Shown: positions 34,469 through 45,971, counted from the stretch's first letter. The stretch: DNA of 64,000 nt from Geosiphon pyriformis (GCA_016748015.1 JAAOMT010000134.1:870451-934450); one strand, 5' to 3'. Notes: generated by a model not told the origin, from the letters alone. A program made the numbers and translations.

Positions 34469-36349
34469 ATGAAAGCTATAAAGGGAGGCCTGGATAATCT
34501 TGGGAACGACTTTCGTCGCAACCTTAATGCAGTTAACCCACATTTGGGAAATCCTCATCTTAACAAGGTGCTTGCAGCTGAAAAAGTGGTTTGCAATTGC
34601 TTAAACACCTGGCCGTCTGAGCACAACGAAGCCTCAAAATACTTGGCTGCATGGGGGAAAAGTGAAGGAACGGACTTGAGCGAAATTACAGAGAAACTCT
34701 CTAGTTTGACCATAAAAATGGTTGAGGCTGAGGGAGTTTTTGGTAATAACGGTGGACTTTTGCTTTTAGAAGTTGGCATAAATACCTACGAAAAGCTGTG
34801 TTTTATGTTGGAATTTATCTTGGCGTTTATCTTGGTGTTTATTACACGTAGCCGATAGGTATGTCCAGTATCGAACTCATCTTAAAGATATACGTACCCG
34901 TGAATCCATGATGAAAGATCAGAGATCAAAGAAAGAAACAATTTGGACCAAAATCGAGAAAGAAGAGCGACGCGCCAGTACCTCAAAAGCCCAAGGGAAA
35001 ATTAATGAATACCATAAGGAAATTGAAAGATTAGAAAAAGAGTCGTTGGCAGGTGTGTTTTTATGTTGATGTATCTCGATATCTATTGAAGTAAATATTC
35101 AAAAAAAAAATGCTTCGCGAACTTCCAGAAGAAACCGCTTTAGCAGACTACAAAAGGGAAAAATTACGCACCGCATTATTGGTACAAATTGATGCGCTTT
35201 ACGAATTTGGATCTAAAATGGCACTCATCTCTGGTTTTAGTAGGAAGATAATAGAGCAGATTCCTATGGGAAAAACTGAACCTGGCGAAGTCAGAAGTTT
35301 CGATGGTTAGTTAAATTTAAATTTTCTTTTATTAAAGGATTTTGTGATATTCATTTTGCTACATAAAAATAGGACAAGAAAAAATTTCGCAAATCGTTGC
35401 ACATGCTTCGATTGCTCTTGCTGCTTGGGCGCCTCCAATTGAACACCGGCCTTCCCTACCACCAAGACCTCCCCCTTCGCCAGCTCTCTCCCCAATCGTG
35501 AATTCGAATGCACTCGTCTCCCAGAATATTACCGCCCAAGGGCTTATGAATTCAGAAAAAGCTTCAGATCCTTTTGTCGCAAAGAGCGGTAAGGATCTGA
35601 ATAAATCCGATCACGATAGCAAGAACAGCCTTATAAAAAAACCTTCTCCGTCTGACGGCGATTCTTCAAATGAAGTTGATTATAATGACTTTGAGGCAAA
35701 TTATAGAACTAATATCGAAGCAGAACGGATTCTTCAACAGATTGGTACCACCATTTCTGAACTTCCCCCTGACCCATCTCACACGTCAGCTCTGGTAAAA
35801 GGCCATAAGGGATTTTTCGCAATTCCACAATATATACCTCCTGCTATGTTAATGACATTAACCCCACAAAAAGCTGACATTGAGATAATCTCAGATTCAA
35901 CATCAAAACCATTAGATTCACCCGTAGTTATAAAAGAGACTTCCCCGGGTCTCGCAACGTCACAAGAAGTAATTAAAATAATACCCCAAGATGTAAAAGT
36001 GGAATCTACTCAGGCACTTCCATCGGCAACAATTATATCCGAAAACTACACAAATAAACCTACAGATGAAATGTCAGAAGCGCAAAACGTGGCTATCCCA
36101 GTCGCACCCACACACGACATTATAGACGAAATTCCCACAGATTTACCAACCAAATTGTCTGTGGACAAAAAAGAGCTTGTAAAGTCCGATACCTTGTTGA
36201 ATGAAACAATTGTCCCGACGATCTCATCTGATAAACCAAAAGAGAGCCCGAAGAAATTTTCAGAGGACACCCTTTTACTTCCGGATTCACAAGTAAAAAA
36301 AGATATTAAACATGTACATTTTAGTGATGTTGAGGATGAAATTCCTTAA
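34469..36349 (+). CDS. second PIL1/LSP1-type eisosome protein (tandem paralogue), one apparent frameshift
   Basis: Exons: 34469-34742, 34852-35052, 35092-35305, 35373-36349 (about 554 residues). Motifs parallel the gene upstream: LAAEKVVCNCLNTW, LAAWGKSEGTDLSEITEKL, ADRYVQYRTHLKDIRTRE, KLRTALLVQIDALYEFGSKM. The third exon can only join in frame if the A10 run at 35,101-35,110 is read as nine A. This may be a sequencing error or a real polymorphism. The C-terminal half (after about residue 230) is disordered, starting with a Pro-rich block (PSLPPRPPPSPALSP) and rich in Ser, Glu and Lys, unlike the coiled-coil tail of the neighbour. Start chosen at the ATG giving MKAIKGGLDNLG; an upstream in-frame extension begins with GTG only. 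Confidence 0.8.
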
Positions 36350-36475
36350 CCATCAATTTATTTGTCAGATAATTTAAGTTTTGCTACTTTTCATAAACAT
36401 TCGTGAATAAATTTATTTTCAAACCTATATAGTCCTAAATGGAAAGCAAAAAATTTTTTGCTTACCGAATGTTTT

Positions 36476-38998
36476 TCACCAGTTACTGAAGTCAGAGAAA
36501 TCGTAACCAGTTGGCTTTGCCTTCTTTTTGGTAGATTCATTTGATGGAATGTCATTAATTTCGACATCAGCATTTCGCTTTTTGGATGCTGAAGGTGATT
36601 GAAGATACTTCCCGATCCCCTCTCCTTCTAATTTTGTTTTAGGATCTTGGATTAGAGTCCTTCCAAACCACGTGGTAGTGTCCTAAAGATAAATGAATTT
36701 TTAGGTTTGTAGGGTCTAAGGGTAAATTCGATAGAACTTTACCTTTTCACTTTTAGGTTGTAAAGTAATTGCCTTCACCGGGTCTGCTTTTTCACGAGCG
36801 ATTTTCTTCTGGAGCTTTTTTTGATATTGATCAAATGGATCAACAAATACAAGAAGGCTCGTAATCTTGATTTCTTGCAAAGGACGGTCGGTTTCATCTG
36901 TTGAAACTGATTCCATTTTGTCCAGTACTTCTTTACCTCCGACAATCTTGCCAAAAATGGTGTGCTTATTATCGAGATGGGTGCAAGGCCGAAAAGTAAA
37001 GAAACTGAGGTTTTAAAGATTTTGAGGAAATGCATGAAAATCGAATCGGAATAAGTTAATTAAAAAAAAAAGGTAAATGATCCTCACAATTGAGATGAGT
37101 TCTTATTTTTTCCCTGATTGGCCATACTAAGTAGACCACGTTCGTTATGTGACAAGTTGCTTTTGAATTCACCAATAAAATCTTTTCCCCAATAAGACTT
37201 CCCACCTTTTCCGGTCCCAGTTGGATCCCCACCTTGAATCTACCAAAATTGATTAAAAACTTAAATTATTGATTTAAAAAATCAAAGAATTTTAAGAGTT
37301 ACCGATTTACTTTACCATAAAATTTTTAATCTTACGGTGAAATATTACGTTTGTATAATAACCCTGTTTTGCTAACATAATAAAGTTGAAGCACGTTCGA
37401 GGCGACTGAGAACAATATAATTTCTTTAGATTTGATTTTTGTAGAGTGGACAGTAAATCAATCTTGTCTCAAAACTTAACTTTATCACAAAACAGCTCAA
37501 CATTGAGATTTCCCATGTTAGTAACTATCCGAGCATAGCCCTTTTCCTTGATTTCTTTGAACATAAATTCTTCTTCATCCAACAATGCATGGTCATTCTC
37601 GGTCACTGGGGTCATTGCTGTGGAAGTAAGGGATGCAGCAGCTCTACCGGTTGAATAATGTGCAGCATTGTAAGGAACCTTTTTTGGTTTTGCCTTTACA
37701 AAGGCGGTAGACATTTGGCTTCGAGGAGAAGTTTCAAGTGATTTATTTTCCTCCTTATTTACAATTTGTGTCTCTAAAGATTGCTCAGGCTGATAAATAT
37801 GAAAATAACACTTTATTAAAATATGATTACTTAATAAATTCTCCTAATGACGAGCTTTTGAGACATACCTGCCCTGTAATTTGTGCTAAGATTTTTCCGG
37901 CCGAGCCTGTTGCCACAACATTAATATCATACAAAGGATCACTTCTCGCTTTTTCCTCTTCTACAAATCCATAAAAGCTTTTTGTGCTCAGTTGAGAATG
38001 ATGTACTGTAACTCGAATGGGAATTAAAAGTCAAGCAGACTTGCCTTCATCAATTAACTTGATGTTATTTTTCAAATAATAAAAATTCGATAAGTTTCTC
38101 GCTTCTAGATTGTGAGGATCCTTTAAGGATTAATTATAAAAATTCTTCGTTAAATGAATATAAGTGAGATGAGTAGAAGTAATAAATGGAAATATTATTA
38201 CTTGAATTGTAATGATGTCTTTTCGAGTGAATGGTTCATCTGTAATCAAATCTTTCCAACTTTTGGCTTTAATATTTAATCTATCAATCGCTTCCCAAGA
38301 ATATACATTCCCTGTGGTCTTTATTGCTACGATGTGTGTATGGTCTGAAAACACCTTAAAGGTAGCAGGGCAATGGTATTCGTCTAAAAATCCCTTGTTT
38401 ATTTCAGAAAAACATTTAATCAGCAAAAGAAACCTAGATATAAGAAGACAAACTCACCATCAGTGTTTTTGTAAAAATTCAATTTGATTAGTGATCTTAG
38501 TTCAAGCTTTTCGCCTGTCACAGGATTCGTGCCAAATTTTTTGATATAGGCGTATATATTTCTGAAAAATGAGAATGAAGATTTTGAATTCTAAAGAGAC
38601 TGCAAACATAGATAGGAGATATGAATTTAAACATTATCATAGTTACGTCATGTCAAAGATTATACCCTCCGGCGTGCAATAAGGAAACTCGAACGGCTGT
38701 AAAGATAAAGAGCAACAGTAAAAGGGGAGTTTTTTGAAGGCTTCTGTTTGCTTTCTGGCCTGAACTCCTCCAAATTGCATTCCACCAAACTCACCAGACC
38801 ATTCTTAAAAAAAAGTTTATGAAAATGGTAATCAAATAAGAAATGCAAAACTCTTTTTATGACAGTACTTACCTGAGTGTGTTATGTACCTATCTCATCG
38901 AGGAAAAATTCAAAGGTTCTGCTATAACTTTAAAGGTTGAAACGAACAAAGGATAATCGTAATAAAAAGACTTACATTTTGTCAGTTCCCTTCCCCAT
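36476..38998 (-). CDS. U-box/cyclophilin protein (PPIL2/Cyp8 type)
   Basis: Twelve exons on the minus strand: 38998-38976, 38889-38873, 38803-38647, 38561-38458, 38383-38202, 38120-38045, 37960-37869, 37789-37481, 37405-37316, 37239-37088, 37004-36743, 36682-36476 (556 residues). The start [15 protein letters not shown] and the motifs [59 protein letters not shown] and [16 protein letters not shown] form the U-box region. About residues 300-460 are a cyclophilin domain ([46 protein letters not shown]). It is a nuclear E3-ligase/prolyl isomerase associated with the spliceosome. Exon 2 is only 17 bases. The intron after 38,045 has a GC donor (AG|GCAAGT). The protein ends YDFSDFSNW as in relatives. 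Confidence 0.9.
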
Positions 38999-39256
38999 CT
39001 TATCGTAGCTTTTGATGTATAAAATCTGCAAGAATTTTAAGGTGCTGAAACTGAAACTGTAAAAATTGTAAAGCCTCTGAGATATATTTATAATTTATCT
39101 GCTCTCAGATGACGTAGTGTGATGTTACAACTCAAAACTCCCTCAGTATCAAAACTCCCTCAGTATCAAAATTCCGTGAAATTGATATTGCCTACTTGTG
39201 TAAATCTTGACCTTCCGATTTCTTTTAATTCTCCTTTCAGGCTTTTCTATTACAAA
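38999..39256. promoter_or_regulatory. divergent promoter PPIL2/TFIIS with 17-bp tandem repeat
   Basis: 258 bases between opposite start codons. A 17-base unit (TCAAAACTCCCTCAGTA) occurs twice in perfect tandem at 39,132-39,165, with a third partial copy (TCAAAATTCC) after it. Tandem motifs between divergent promoters can bind a factor; that is inference. Confidence 0.6.
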
Positions 39257-40779
39257 ATGAGCTTGGAAGAGGTCTTGAAAATCAAAAAGTCATTGGGGAA
39301 AGCGATTCAAGAAGAAAAGATTTCTGTAAGTATAAATGGGATTCAAGCACCTCAGTTCTTGCACTTACAAAAAACCCCACTCATATCTAAAATTAGCTTG
39401 ACTTAATGACATACCAACTATTTTTTTCAGATAGCTATAGAGATATTAAAGAGGCTAAAAGCAGAAGTTACTATTACCAAGGAGCTATTGCAGGTTTACT
39501 TCCTTATTTATTTGATTTTATTTTGCTCTATCGCTTTATTTAACCTTTAAATTGTTATTTAATCAAGAAAACTGAGATAGGTGTCTATATCAACAAGCAA
39601 AAAACCCATGCAAACACAACTATTGCGAACCTTGCCAAAGAAATTGTAAAGAAATGGAAAAATGATATTAAATTTGATGAACCAAAGAAAAGATCCGAGG
39701 GTCACACCTCCAATGGAACTTCATTGAAGGCGAAACCTTCTGCTTCTAAAATGATTGTTCCCAAAGCAAACCCTAAAACATCTCTCACAAATAATAATAA
39801 TCGATCAAGTTCGCAAAGCTCTAATCAAACTCCGGTAACACCTTCACCCGACACTCCATCTTCAGAGATTGGAGATAGAACAATAGCTGCTGATGGCGTC
39901 AAGATGCCAAATACAGGGGACAAAAAGCGGGACAAAGTCATTGAGATGCTTTATAACGCATTGGCATTTGATTCTTTTGTTGGTAATGATTTTAATTTAT
40001 GGAAACCAACCTACCCTTCGAATGATCAATATTAATTTTGAACGAGAATCTTGCCTGTAATGGATTCGATTTCGGCTTATAAAATTAATTTACCTAGATT
40101 CTGAGACCATTTTATTGAGAGCAAGCCGAATTGAAGCGCAAATCTTAAAACAGTTTGGTACACCTGAAAAGGAATATCGCGATAAATTACGGGGATTGAT
40201 AATCAACCTTAAAGACCGTTCCAATCCAGATTTGAGACTTAGAGTAGTTAATGGAGAATTGCCTATTCAAACCTTATGCACCATGTCAAAGGAGGTTAGT
40301 AAAGGAGGGGATAGTAAAATCCTATACCCTCACAGATCCACATAATTGTCTTTAGTACTATCTTCCAGTCCCATTACATTTTATTGTTTCGCATTTTTAA
40401 AAGGAAATGGCCTCGGACGAGAAGAAAGCTCGTGATCGAGAGATCCGAGAAAAAAATCTTTTTAATGCACGCGGGGCAGGGCCGGCACAAGCTGAAACAG
40501 ATGCCTTCAAGTGTGGCAAATGTGGACAACGAAAAACCACATATTATCAAATGCAGGTTTGTTCTTTCCCATATTATTATCTAATTATGTTTGGATTAAA
40601 AAAGTATTCATAGTATTTCATTCTTTGCATAATAGACCCGTAGTGCAGATGAACCTATGACTACCTTTGTTACATGTGTAAATTGCAATAATCGGTGGAA
40701 GGTAAACCAGCTCTCGAAATTGAAAATTTTTTTCCATCATATTTTTTGAACTTGGTGTTTTATTTTTTTTTAGTTTTAA
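39257..40779 (+). CDS. DST1: transcription elongation factor TFIIS
   Basis: Seven exons: 39257-39325, 39431-39493, 39568-39982, 40098-40294, 40404-40556, 40636-40701, 40774-40779 (322 residues). The last exon holds only Phe and the stop. Domain I (TFIIS N-terminal helical bundle) covers residues 1-75 (LEEVLKIKKSLGKAI; TTIANLAKEIVKKWKNDI). A Ser/Thr/Pro-rich linker follows, then the central domain (RDKVIEMLYNALAFDS; EYRDKLRGLIINLKD). The C-terminal zinc ribbon has CGKCGQRKTTYYQMQTRSAD and CVNCNNRWKF. It includes the D-E pair (SADEPM) that enters the polymerase II active site to trigger transcript cleavage. All key residues are present. An in-frame upstream ATG at 39,119 was not used because it adds a non-conserved Leu/Pro-rich stretch. 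Confidence 0.93.
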
Positions 40780-41802
40780 TCGAAGTTTATGATCATTGAG
40801 GTGGCAAAAAAATTAAGAAATTGGTAAAATCGAACCTCGTTTGTGACTTTATAGCTTTGGAAAATAATATCAAAGTTTGGAAACAATTAATTAAAGAAGT
40901 ATAGTAGCAGCGACATCGGAATTGTTACCTTTGATGGGTCGCATGTATCCTTTTGTTTGGCAAAGTTATTTACAATTTTATTTCAGCTGTAATAATTTCC
41001 TTTTATTTCGTCAGAGATTACTTTGTCAAATTCATCTGTCCCCCTTTCAATTTCAGCAAAAGGGAAAATAAATTAATGACTCCGGGCAGAAAACTGAGCT
41101 TGAAGCGATTCAAAAACTTACCCAAAGAACTTTAAATTTCATTTAACCTTGCTTCTATTTGTGGCATATCAATTTTGGGGTTGGGTGTAATGATTTTTAG
41201 AGACAACTCATTTCGGAATATGCAAATTTTGGTGATAAATTGTTTAAAAAGTATTTTCTCCTAAATTAAACATACTGTGTTTCTAAAATATTCTCCCAAA
41301 AAATTGAGCGAAGCGTTAGAAAACAGGTAGTTACGGAAAATAGTGTTTTTTCTGAACAAAATTTTGGAAGTGACCAAGACAATTTAGTGGTTTAAAGCTT
41401 TTAACAAAGGTAGGAAATGCGGCTGCTATAATGGATCACTGAGAAATTTATTTATATAAAAAATCACACTAAAAAGCCATTTTGGCATTAGTATGAAATT
41501 CCAAAGTCAAAATATTTAATATACAAAACAATATAAAAAGTTAATATATTTTGTAATTAAATTTAGGGCAAATTAATTATTAACATAATAGTCTGATTAA
41601 AAGCAATCCAATATTTAATGTTTTTAAAAAAATATTAAATATTCATAAATATTAAAAAATATAATATAAAAGCTAAATAAATAAATAATTTTAAATCAAC
41701 GTAAGTAAAATTTAACTTAGAATATTTAAAAAAAAAAATTTTTGTGAATAAATTTTTTTATCCCTACGTGAATTATAAAATATTTGTATTATAATTTTTT
41801 AT
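40780..41802. other. intergenic
   Basis: Downstream of TFIIS. AT-rich; small frames occur (for example 40,953-41,135) without recognisable motifs. From about 41,450 the sequence becomes an AT-rich spacer up to the inverted-repeat element. Confidence 0.5.
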
Positions 41803-42748
41803 GGGAATTGCTAAATCGACCTACCCGCAACACGTGATATCATTTACGTCATAGTTTCGTATTCAACTATATATAAGAACATATTAACGAATATTATGGT
41901 TGTGGACAGGTCCGAATATTATGGCCTTGTTTTTACAAATTTTACATTTACATACTTGAATTTGAGAAGAAACATTTTCAACAATTTCAAATTGGGATAA
42001 ATTTCGTTGAATAGATGATTCTTGATGAGCAATATTTTGTTTAGAGCGATTTAAAGTACCTAAAGGACGTTCTCAAGTTCGTTAATTAAAAGGATTCTCA
42101 ATTGCAAGAGATGTGGTTAAAATCTGAATTAATTAAGTCTATTTTTCAAAGATGTGCCTGTTCATTATAAATAGTCTTTGAAATTGCATGTTGTTTAAGA
42201 TCTTCCTGTCATAATGCTGTTAAAATTGTCTTTGGTGCAATGCCTGGACTTAACATTTGTGAAACTAATACTTTTTGTTTGGATTTAAGTCGTCAAGCAG
42301 TAGGATGTTCAGCAATATTATCAGATGGTTCATGATTATGTTCAGCATTGCAAACTGTTAAATGCCAGCGTTCATCAGCTTTGAGTAATCGTTCATATAC
42401 AGTAAAAGGGCAGTTTGTTAATCGAGTTGCTGTTTTTCGTTGTTGATCTTCTAATACAAGTCTTTTAGAATCATTATATTCATTTCCCCGATCACATTTG
42501 AAGGTAATTAGCAGCAGAGCGTCGTTTTGTAACTACATATCCTTGGGAGTATCTAAAGGTATTATGACTTTGTATCATCATCTCACAAGAGCTATATGAT
42601 TACTTGTAAAATCAAAAGAAAACTTATTAAGTTTATTCTAGAGCTCTTTGATTATAAACTCGTTAATATGTTTCTATATATAGTTGAATACGAAACTATG
42701 ACCTAAAATGATATCACATGATGGAGGTGGGTCGATTTAGCAATTCCC
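41803..42748 (-). mobile_element. Mutator-like (MULE) DNA transposon relic with ~73-bp terminal inverted repeats
   Basis: Both ends carry GGGAATTGCTAAATCGACC as inverted repeats. Similarity between the ends extends about 73 bases (to ...TATTCAACTATATATA) with few mismatches. The minus strand inside encodes the beginning of a FAR1/MULE transposase. Total length is 946 bases, far shorter than an autonomous MULE, so this is a deletion derivative. Flanks are A/T runs, so the target duplication cannot be defined. It lies in the intergenic region between TFIIS and the nucleoside transporter. Confidence 0.82.
41890..42570 (-). pseudogene. FAR1-type DNA-binding domain of MULE transposase, decayed
   Basis: Minus-strand reading, with frameshifts: YVVTKRRSAANY, FKCDRGNEYNDSKR, RKTATRLTNCPFTVYER, WHLTVCNAEHNHEPSDN, then QMLSPGIAPKTILTAL. 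This is the FAR1/WRKY-GCM1 zinc-binding pattern (C...C...H-N-H) that opens MULE transposases. The reading then meets stops (for example at ...HPTA). The catalytic DDE domain is missing. It is thus a fragment trapped between the element's own terminal repeats. Confidence 0.75.
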
Positions 42749-43268
42749 TTTTTTTTTTATATTCACAAAAATATAAATTGCATAGACACACATAAATAAT
42801 AAACTGGATTCTTGCAAAATTCAGTTTTTATAATATATATATTTTGAAAATATTTGTTTGTTTTATTAAAAACAAGGTTTTTGTATAAAAACCTTTCTAT
42901 TTTATTTTTAGTTTTATCAAACTAAACAATATTTAATAATTAAGCAAATAGCGTTTTTGATAAAACATATTCTTTTACCAATTAAAACCAGACGAAATTC
43001 TTCGTTTAGGTTAAACACTGCTGATTTTAAAATAAATATATTACAAGTTTTCCGTTTGCTATTTTTTGGTCGTATCCCTTTTCGAAAAGAAAAGATTAAC
43101 TGAAAATAACAATGTTGCTTTGAAACCCTTATTAAAGCATTAAGCCATTAATAAAGTTTTTCTTTTCGAGCATAAGACCATTTAGACAAACCTAATTTGG
43201 CTAGACTGCATCACAATTTTTTATAAATAACCAGATTGTTCTTTTAAGATATTCCCATCGTACACTCA
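42749..43268. other. intergenic, promoter side of the nucleoside transporter
   Basis: AT-rich stretch without a gene between the MULE right end and the ATG at 43,269. No specific element recognised. Confidence 0.5.
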
Positions 43269-44980
43269 ATGGTTGGGTTTTTTCGAGTTTTTGATTTTTT
43301 TAAAAACGCAGTCGGTACTGAGTATGAGCCCATTCACCCCGAGATTAGTGACGAGGAAGAGGTTTCTCCACCAAGTGAACTGAGAAATATCTCTAATTCC
43401 CCCACCGATCGATACAACGTAGTTTATTGGATTTTTTTTTTGCAAGGCTTAGCGATGTTACTTCCTTGGAATGGTATTTTAGGGATTCTTTCTTTTTGCT
43501 CTTTTCCTTTCTTTCCTGAGTAATGATTTATCAAAACTTTTTTACAGCTTTTATTACCGCCTCAGAATTCTTTCGTGTCCAATTTACTGGTTCTCCTTAC
43601 ACTGCTAATTTTCAGAACTATTTTTCTATTGGATATATGACCTCCAATTTAGTGGCTTTCGCAATCGCTTTGAATACTCAGAAAAAGGTATAAAGACTTT
43701 ATATCTCCAATCTTTCATGTTTCTCTTTTTTAATTATATGTATTCTCATTGCCATTTTACAGGCTAATATATTTCGACGAATAGTCATTTCGTTAGTAGT
43801 AAACGCTTTGATGTTCGCCTTAATCATAGCTTCTACCAGAAAGGTTGACAAGTTCACGTCCTCTGGTTATTTTTACTTCATCATGTCAATGATTATGATA
43901 AGCGGTACGACAACTGCCTATCTTCAAAATGGGGTATTTGCTCTTGTCTCTCAATTTTTACCTACACACACCCAAGCTGTAATGAGGTAACTGTTACTCA
44001 TATAATTATTTTTGAGTTATTGATACCCTTCGCGATAAGCAATTAATAAAAATAAATATTTTTAGCGGGCAAGGTTTGTGAGATGTTAGTTCATCTATTG
44101 CAATAGATTTGAACTTTTGACCTTTGACAATTTCCCTGATCATATAGGCATGGCAGGGATGACTGTCTCCGTTACTCAAATTTTCACAGCCTTAGCTACA
44201 AACTCACCATCAATTAAAGAACCAACACTGAAGGATCTAGTTCATGGGGCTTATATATACTTTCTATTTACACTTATCATCGCAGTCGCTGCGTTAATTA
44301 CTTACAATATTCTGATTAATTTACCCCTATATCACTATTACATTACGATCAAGTCATCCGTCGTGGGTGGGTCCGGGCAAGCTGAGGCCTCCATAGATTC
44401 CCGATCCCTTTATGGTACATTCCTCAAAATCAAGAGGATGGCAATCGCTGTGGCATTTATTTTCACTGTGACCTTGAGCGTTTTTCCTTCAATTACCGCG
44501 TCTATCAAATCTGTTATGAGACCTGATCAAAGGGGAATGTTTCAGCAGGACTATTTATTCATCCCCTTGCATTTCCTTTTCTTTAATATTGGGGACTTGA
44601 TAGGCAAAAACTTACCAGGAATAGATTATTTTATCGTTACAAAGCAAAAAACACTAGCTACTTTATCATTCGCTCATGTTATATTCATCCCCCTTTTTCT
44701 TGCAAGTAATGTTGATGTTGGACAATCTGGTATTAGAATGCTACCAGTATTAGTCAGCAATGATTACGTTTATTTATTCATCTTGTTAATGTTCGCAATA
44801 TCAAATGGATACTTGGGAGCATTGATGATGATGGTTGGCCCCCAAAAAGTAGCCGATAATGAAAAGGATCTCGCTGGATCAATTTTGGTGTTCTGTTTAG
44901 TAAGCGGTTTGGCGCTTGGCTCATTAATTTCTTTCCCTCTGCGAGCTATAATATGCGGATGCAACCCATTTTATAATTGA
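43269..44980 (+). CDS. equilibrative nucleoside transporter (ENT/SLC29 family)
   Basis: Five exons: 43269-43473, 43548-43687, 43763-43986, 44066-44073, 44148-44980 (469 residues). The fourth exon is only 8 bases; it completes the conserved SGQG(M)AG motif and no longer exon fits. ENT signatures: LLPWNAFITASEFF (first transmembrane motif), VMSGQGMAGMTVSV, FPSITASI and FNIGDLIGKNL (family consensus FN-x-D-x-x-G-R; Arg is Lys here). About ten to eleven hydrophobic segments are visible. A hydrophilic loop lies between segments six and seven (around residues 255-285). The family moves nucleosides or nucleobases across plasma or vacuole membranes (yeast Fun26 is the relative). The 60-residue acidic N-terminus is typical. 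Confidence 0.88.
44066..44073 (+). other. 8-base microexon of the nucleoside transporter
   Basis: CGGGCAAG between TTTTTAG and GTTTGTGAG. With its neighbours it reads M-S-G-Q-G-M-A-G, the ENT motif. Skipping it shifts frame and removes the motif. Confidence 0.75.
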
Positions 44981-45215
44981 AATGCTACAGGTTCAAGGTA
45001 ACCTTTTCATAGTTTGCTGAGACATCAATTCAAACTCCAGTAGATTTTTTTTAAACAGATTCAAGTGTGAAAATGTGGAAATATATTTTTAAATAAAATA
45101 TTATCGAAAGAATGTTATTTCGTTATTGCAAAATTATTCTTCTATTGCATCAAGTGCTCTGTCAATTGTTTTTGTACGAGATGTTAATCAAAGCGAATCT
45201 ATCGTGTCTTCTACC

Positions 45216-45971
45216 CTAACGACGGTTAAACGCTGCAAGTACTTCTGCGTTAGGTGAAGCTCCATTATCCAACAACAAATTTGTCATGTCCCGGAACTGC
45301 TTTGAAGTGCTTTCTTTTAATGCTTTAGCGTTAGGTTGGGCACCATGTTCTATAAGCAATTTAGCCAACTCTAAGTTATTATTCTTTGCACTGATTACGA
45401 TTGCCAAGTTGTCTTTCATGTCTACTTTTGCCTTAGCAGATAGCAATAATTTCACCATATGAGTCTGACCGAGGGCAACAGATTTCAACAATGGATAGCC
45501 CTCGGGTTCGTCTGGCGAAGCGCCCCGTTTCAGCAAGGTTTTTACTATTTCGTGGGCTTTTCCGTCACAATCTGGTGTGGCAAAAAACCGATAAGGTATG
45601 ACCCGTTTAATATCGAAAGGTATTACGTTCTCAGGTTTCACCACCCCAGATTTGATTTGTTCTTGATAATATAAAGAATCTAGTTGGGACAGTATATCCT
45701 TGTTGAAAAATCTCCACTTTAGCCCACGGTATAACACTAATTTGTGATCATAGTTGTATTTATGCATAAGCCATTGGGTTTTAACGCTTGATTGAGAGGT
45801 GGCCAACTGGTGGAACGTCTTTGAGACCAAGCAAAAATGATGATTTCCAGAGAGAATAAAAATATGTTGAAGGACTTCAAGTGGAAGCCTTTCAAAGGTT
45901 AATGAGTCTCCGGACATTTTAGAGAAATTCCATACAAAGGTTTGAGTGATCTCATTTGCAGATCCCGACAT
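45216..45971 (-). CDS. F-box-like and ankyrin-repeat protein
   Basis: A single intronless frame of 251 residues (ATG at 45,971). Residues about 22-58 resemble an F-box (LTFERLPLEVLQHIFIL...CLVSKTFHQLA). The second half has four ankyrin-type repeats (AHEIVKTLLKRGASPDE; TQTHMV-type LGQTHMVKLLLSAKAKVD; NNLELAKLLIEHGAQPNA; MTNLLLDNGASPNA). F-box proteins are substrate receptors of SCF ubiquitin ligases; ankyrin repeats would bind the target. Such genes are numerous in Glomeromycotina. The target is unknown. It converges with the transporter gene. Confidence 0.72.
   Translation of the reverse strand: MSGSANEITQTFVWNFSKMSGDSLTFERLPLEVLQHIFILSGNHHFCLVSKTFHQLATSQSSVKTQWLMHKYNYDHKLVLYRGLKWRFFNKDILSQLDSLYYQEQIKSGVVKPENVIPFDIKRVIPYRFFATPDCDGKAHEIVKTLLKRGASPDEPEGYPLLKSVALGQTHMVKLLLSAKAKVDMKDNLAIVISAKNNNLELAKLLIEHGAQPNAKALKESTSKQFRDMTNLLLDNGASPNAEVLAAFNRR

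Noticed and set aside
39119-39256. Upstream ATG extending TFIIS by 46 residues
   Set aside because: The added part is not conserved and includes the tandem promoter repeat; TFIIS proteins start close to the MSLEEVLK position.
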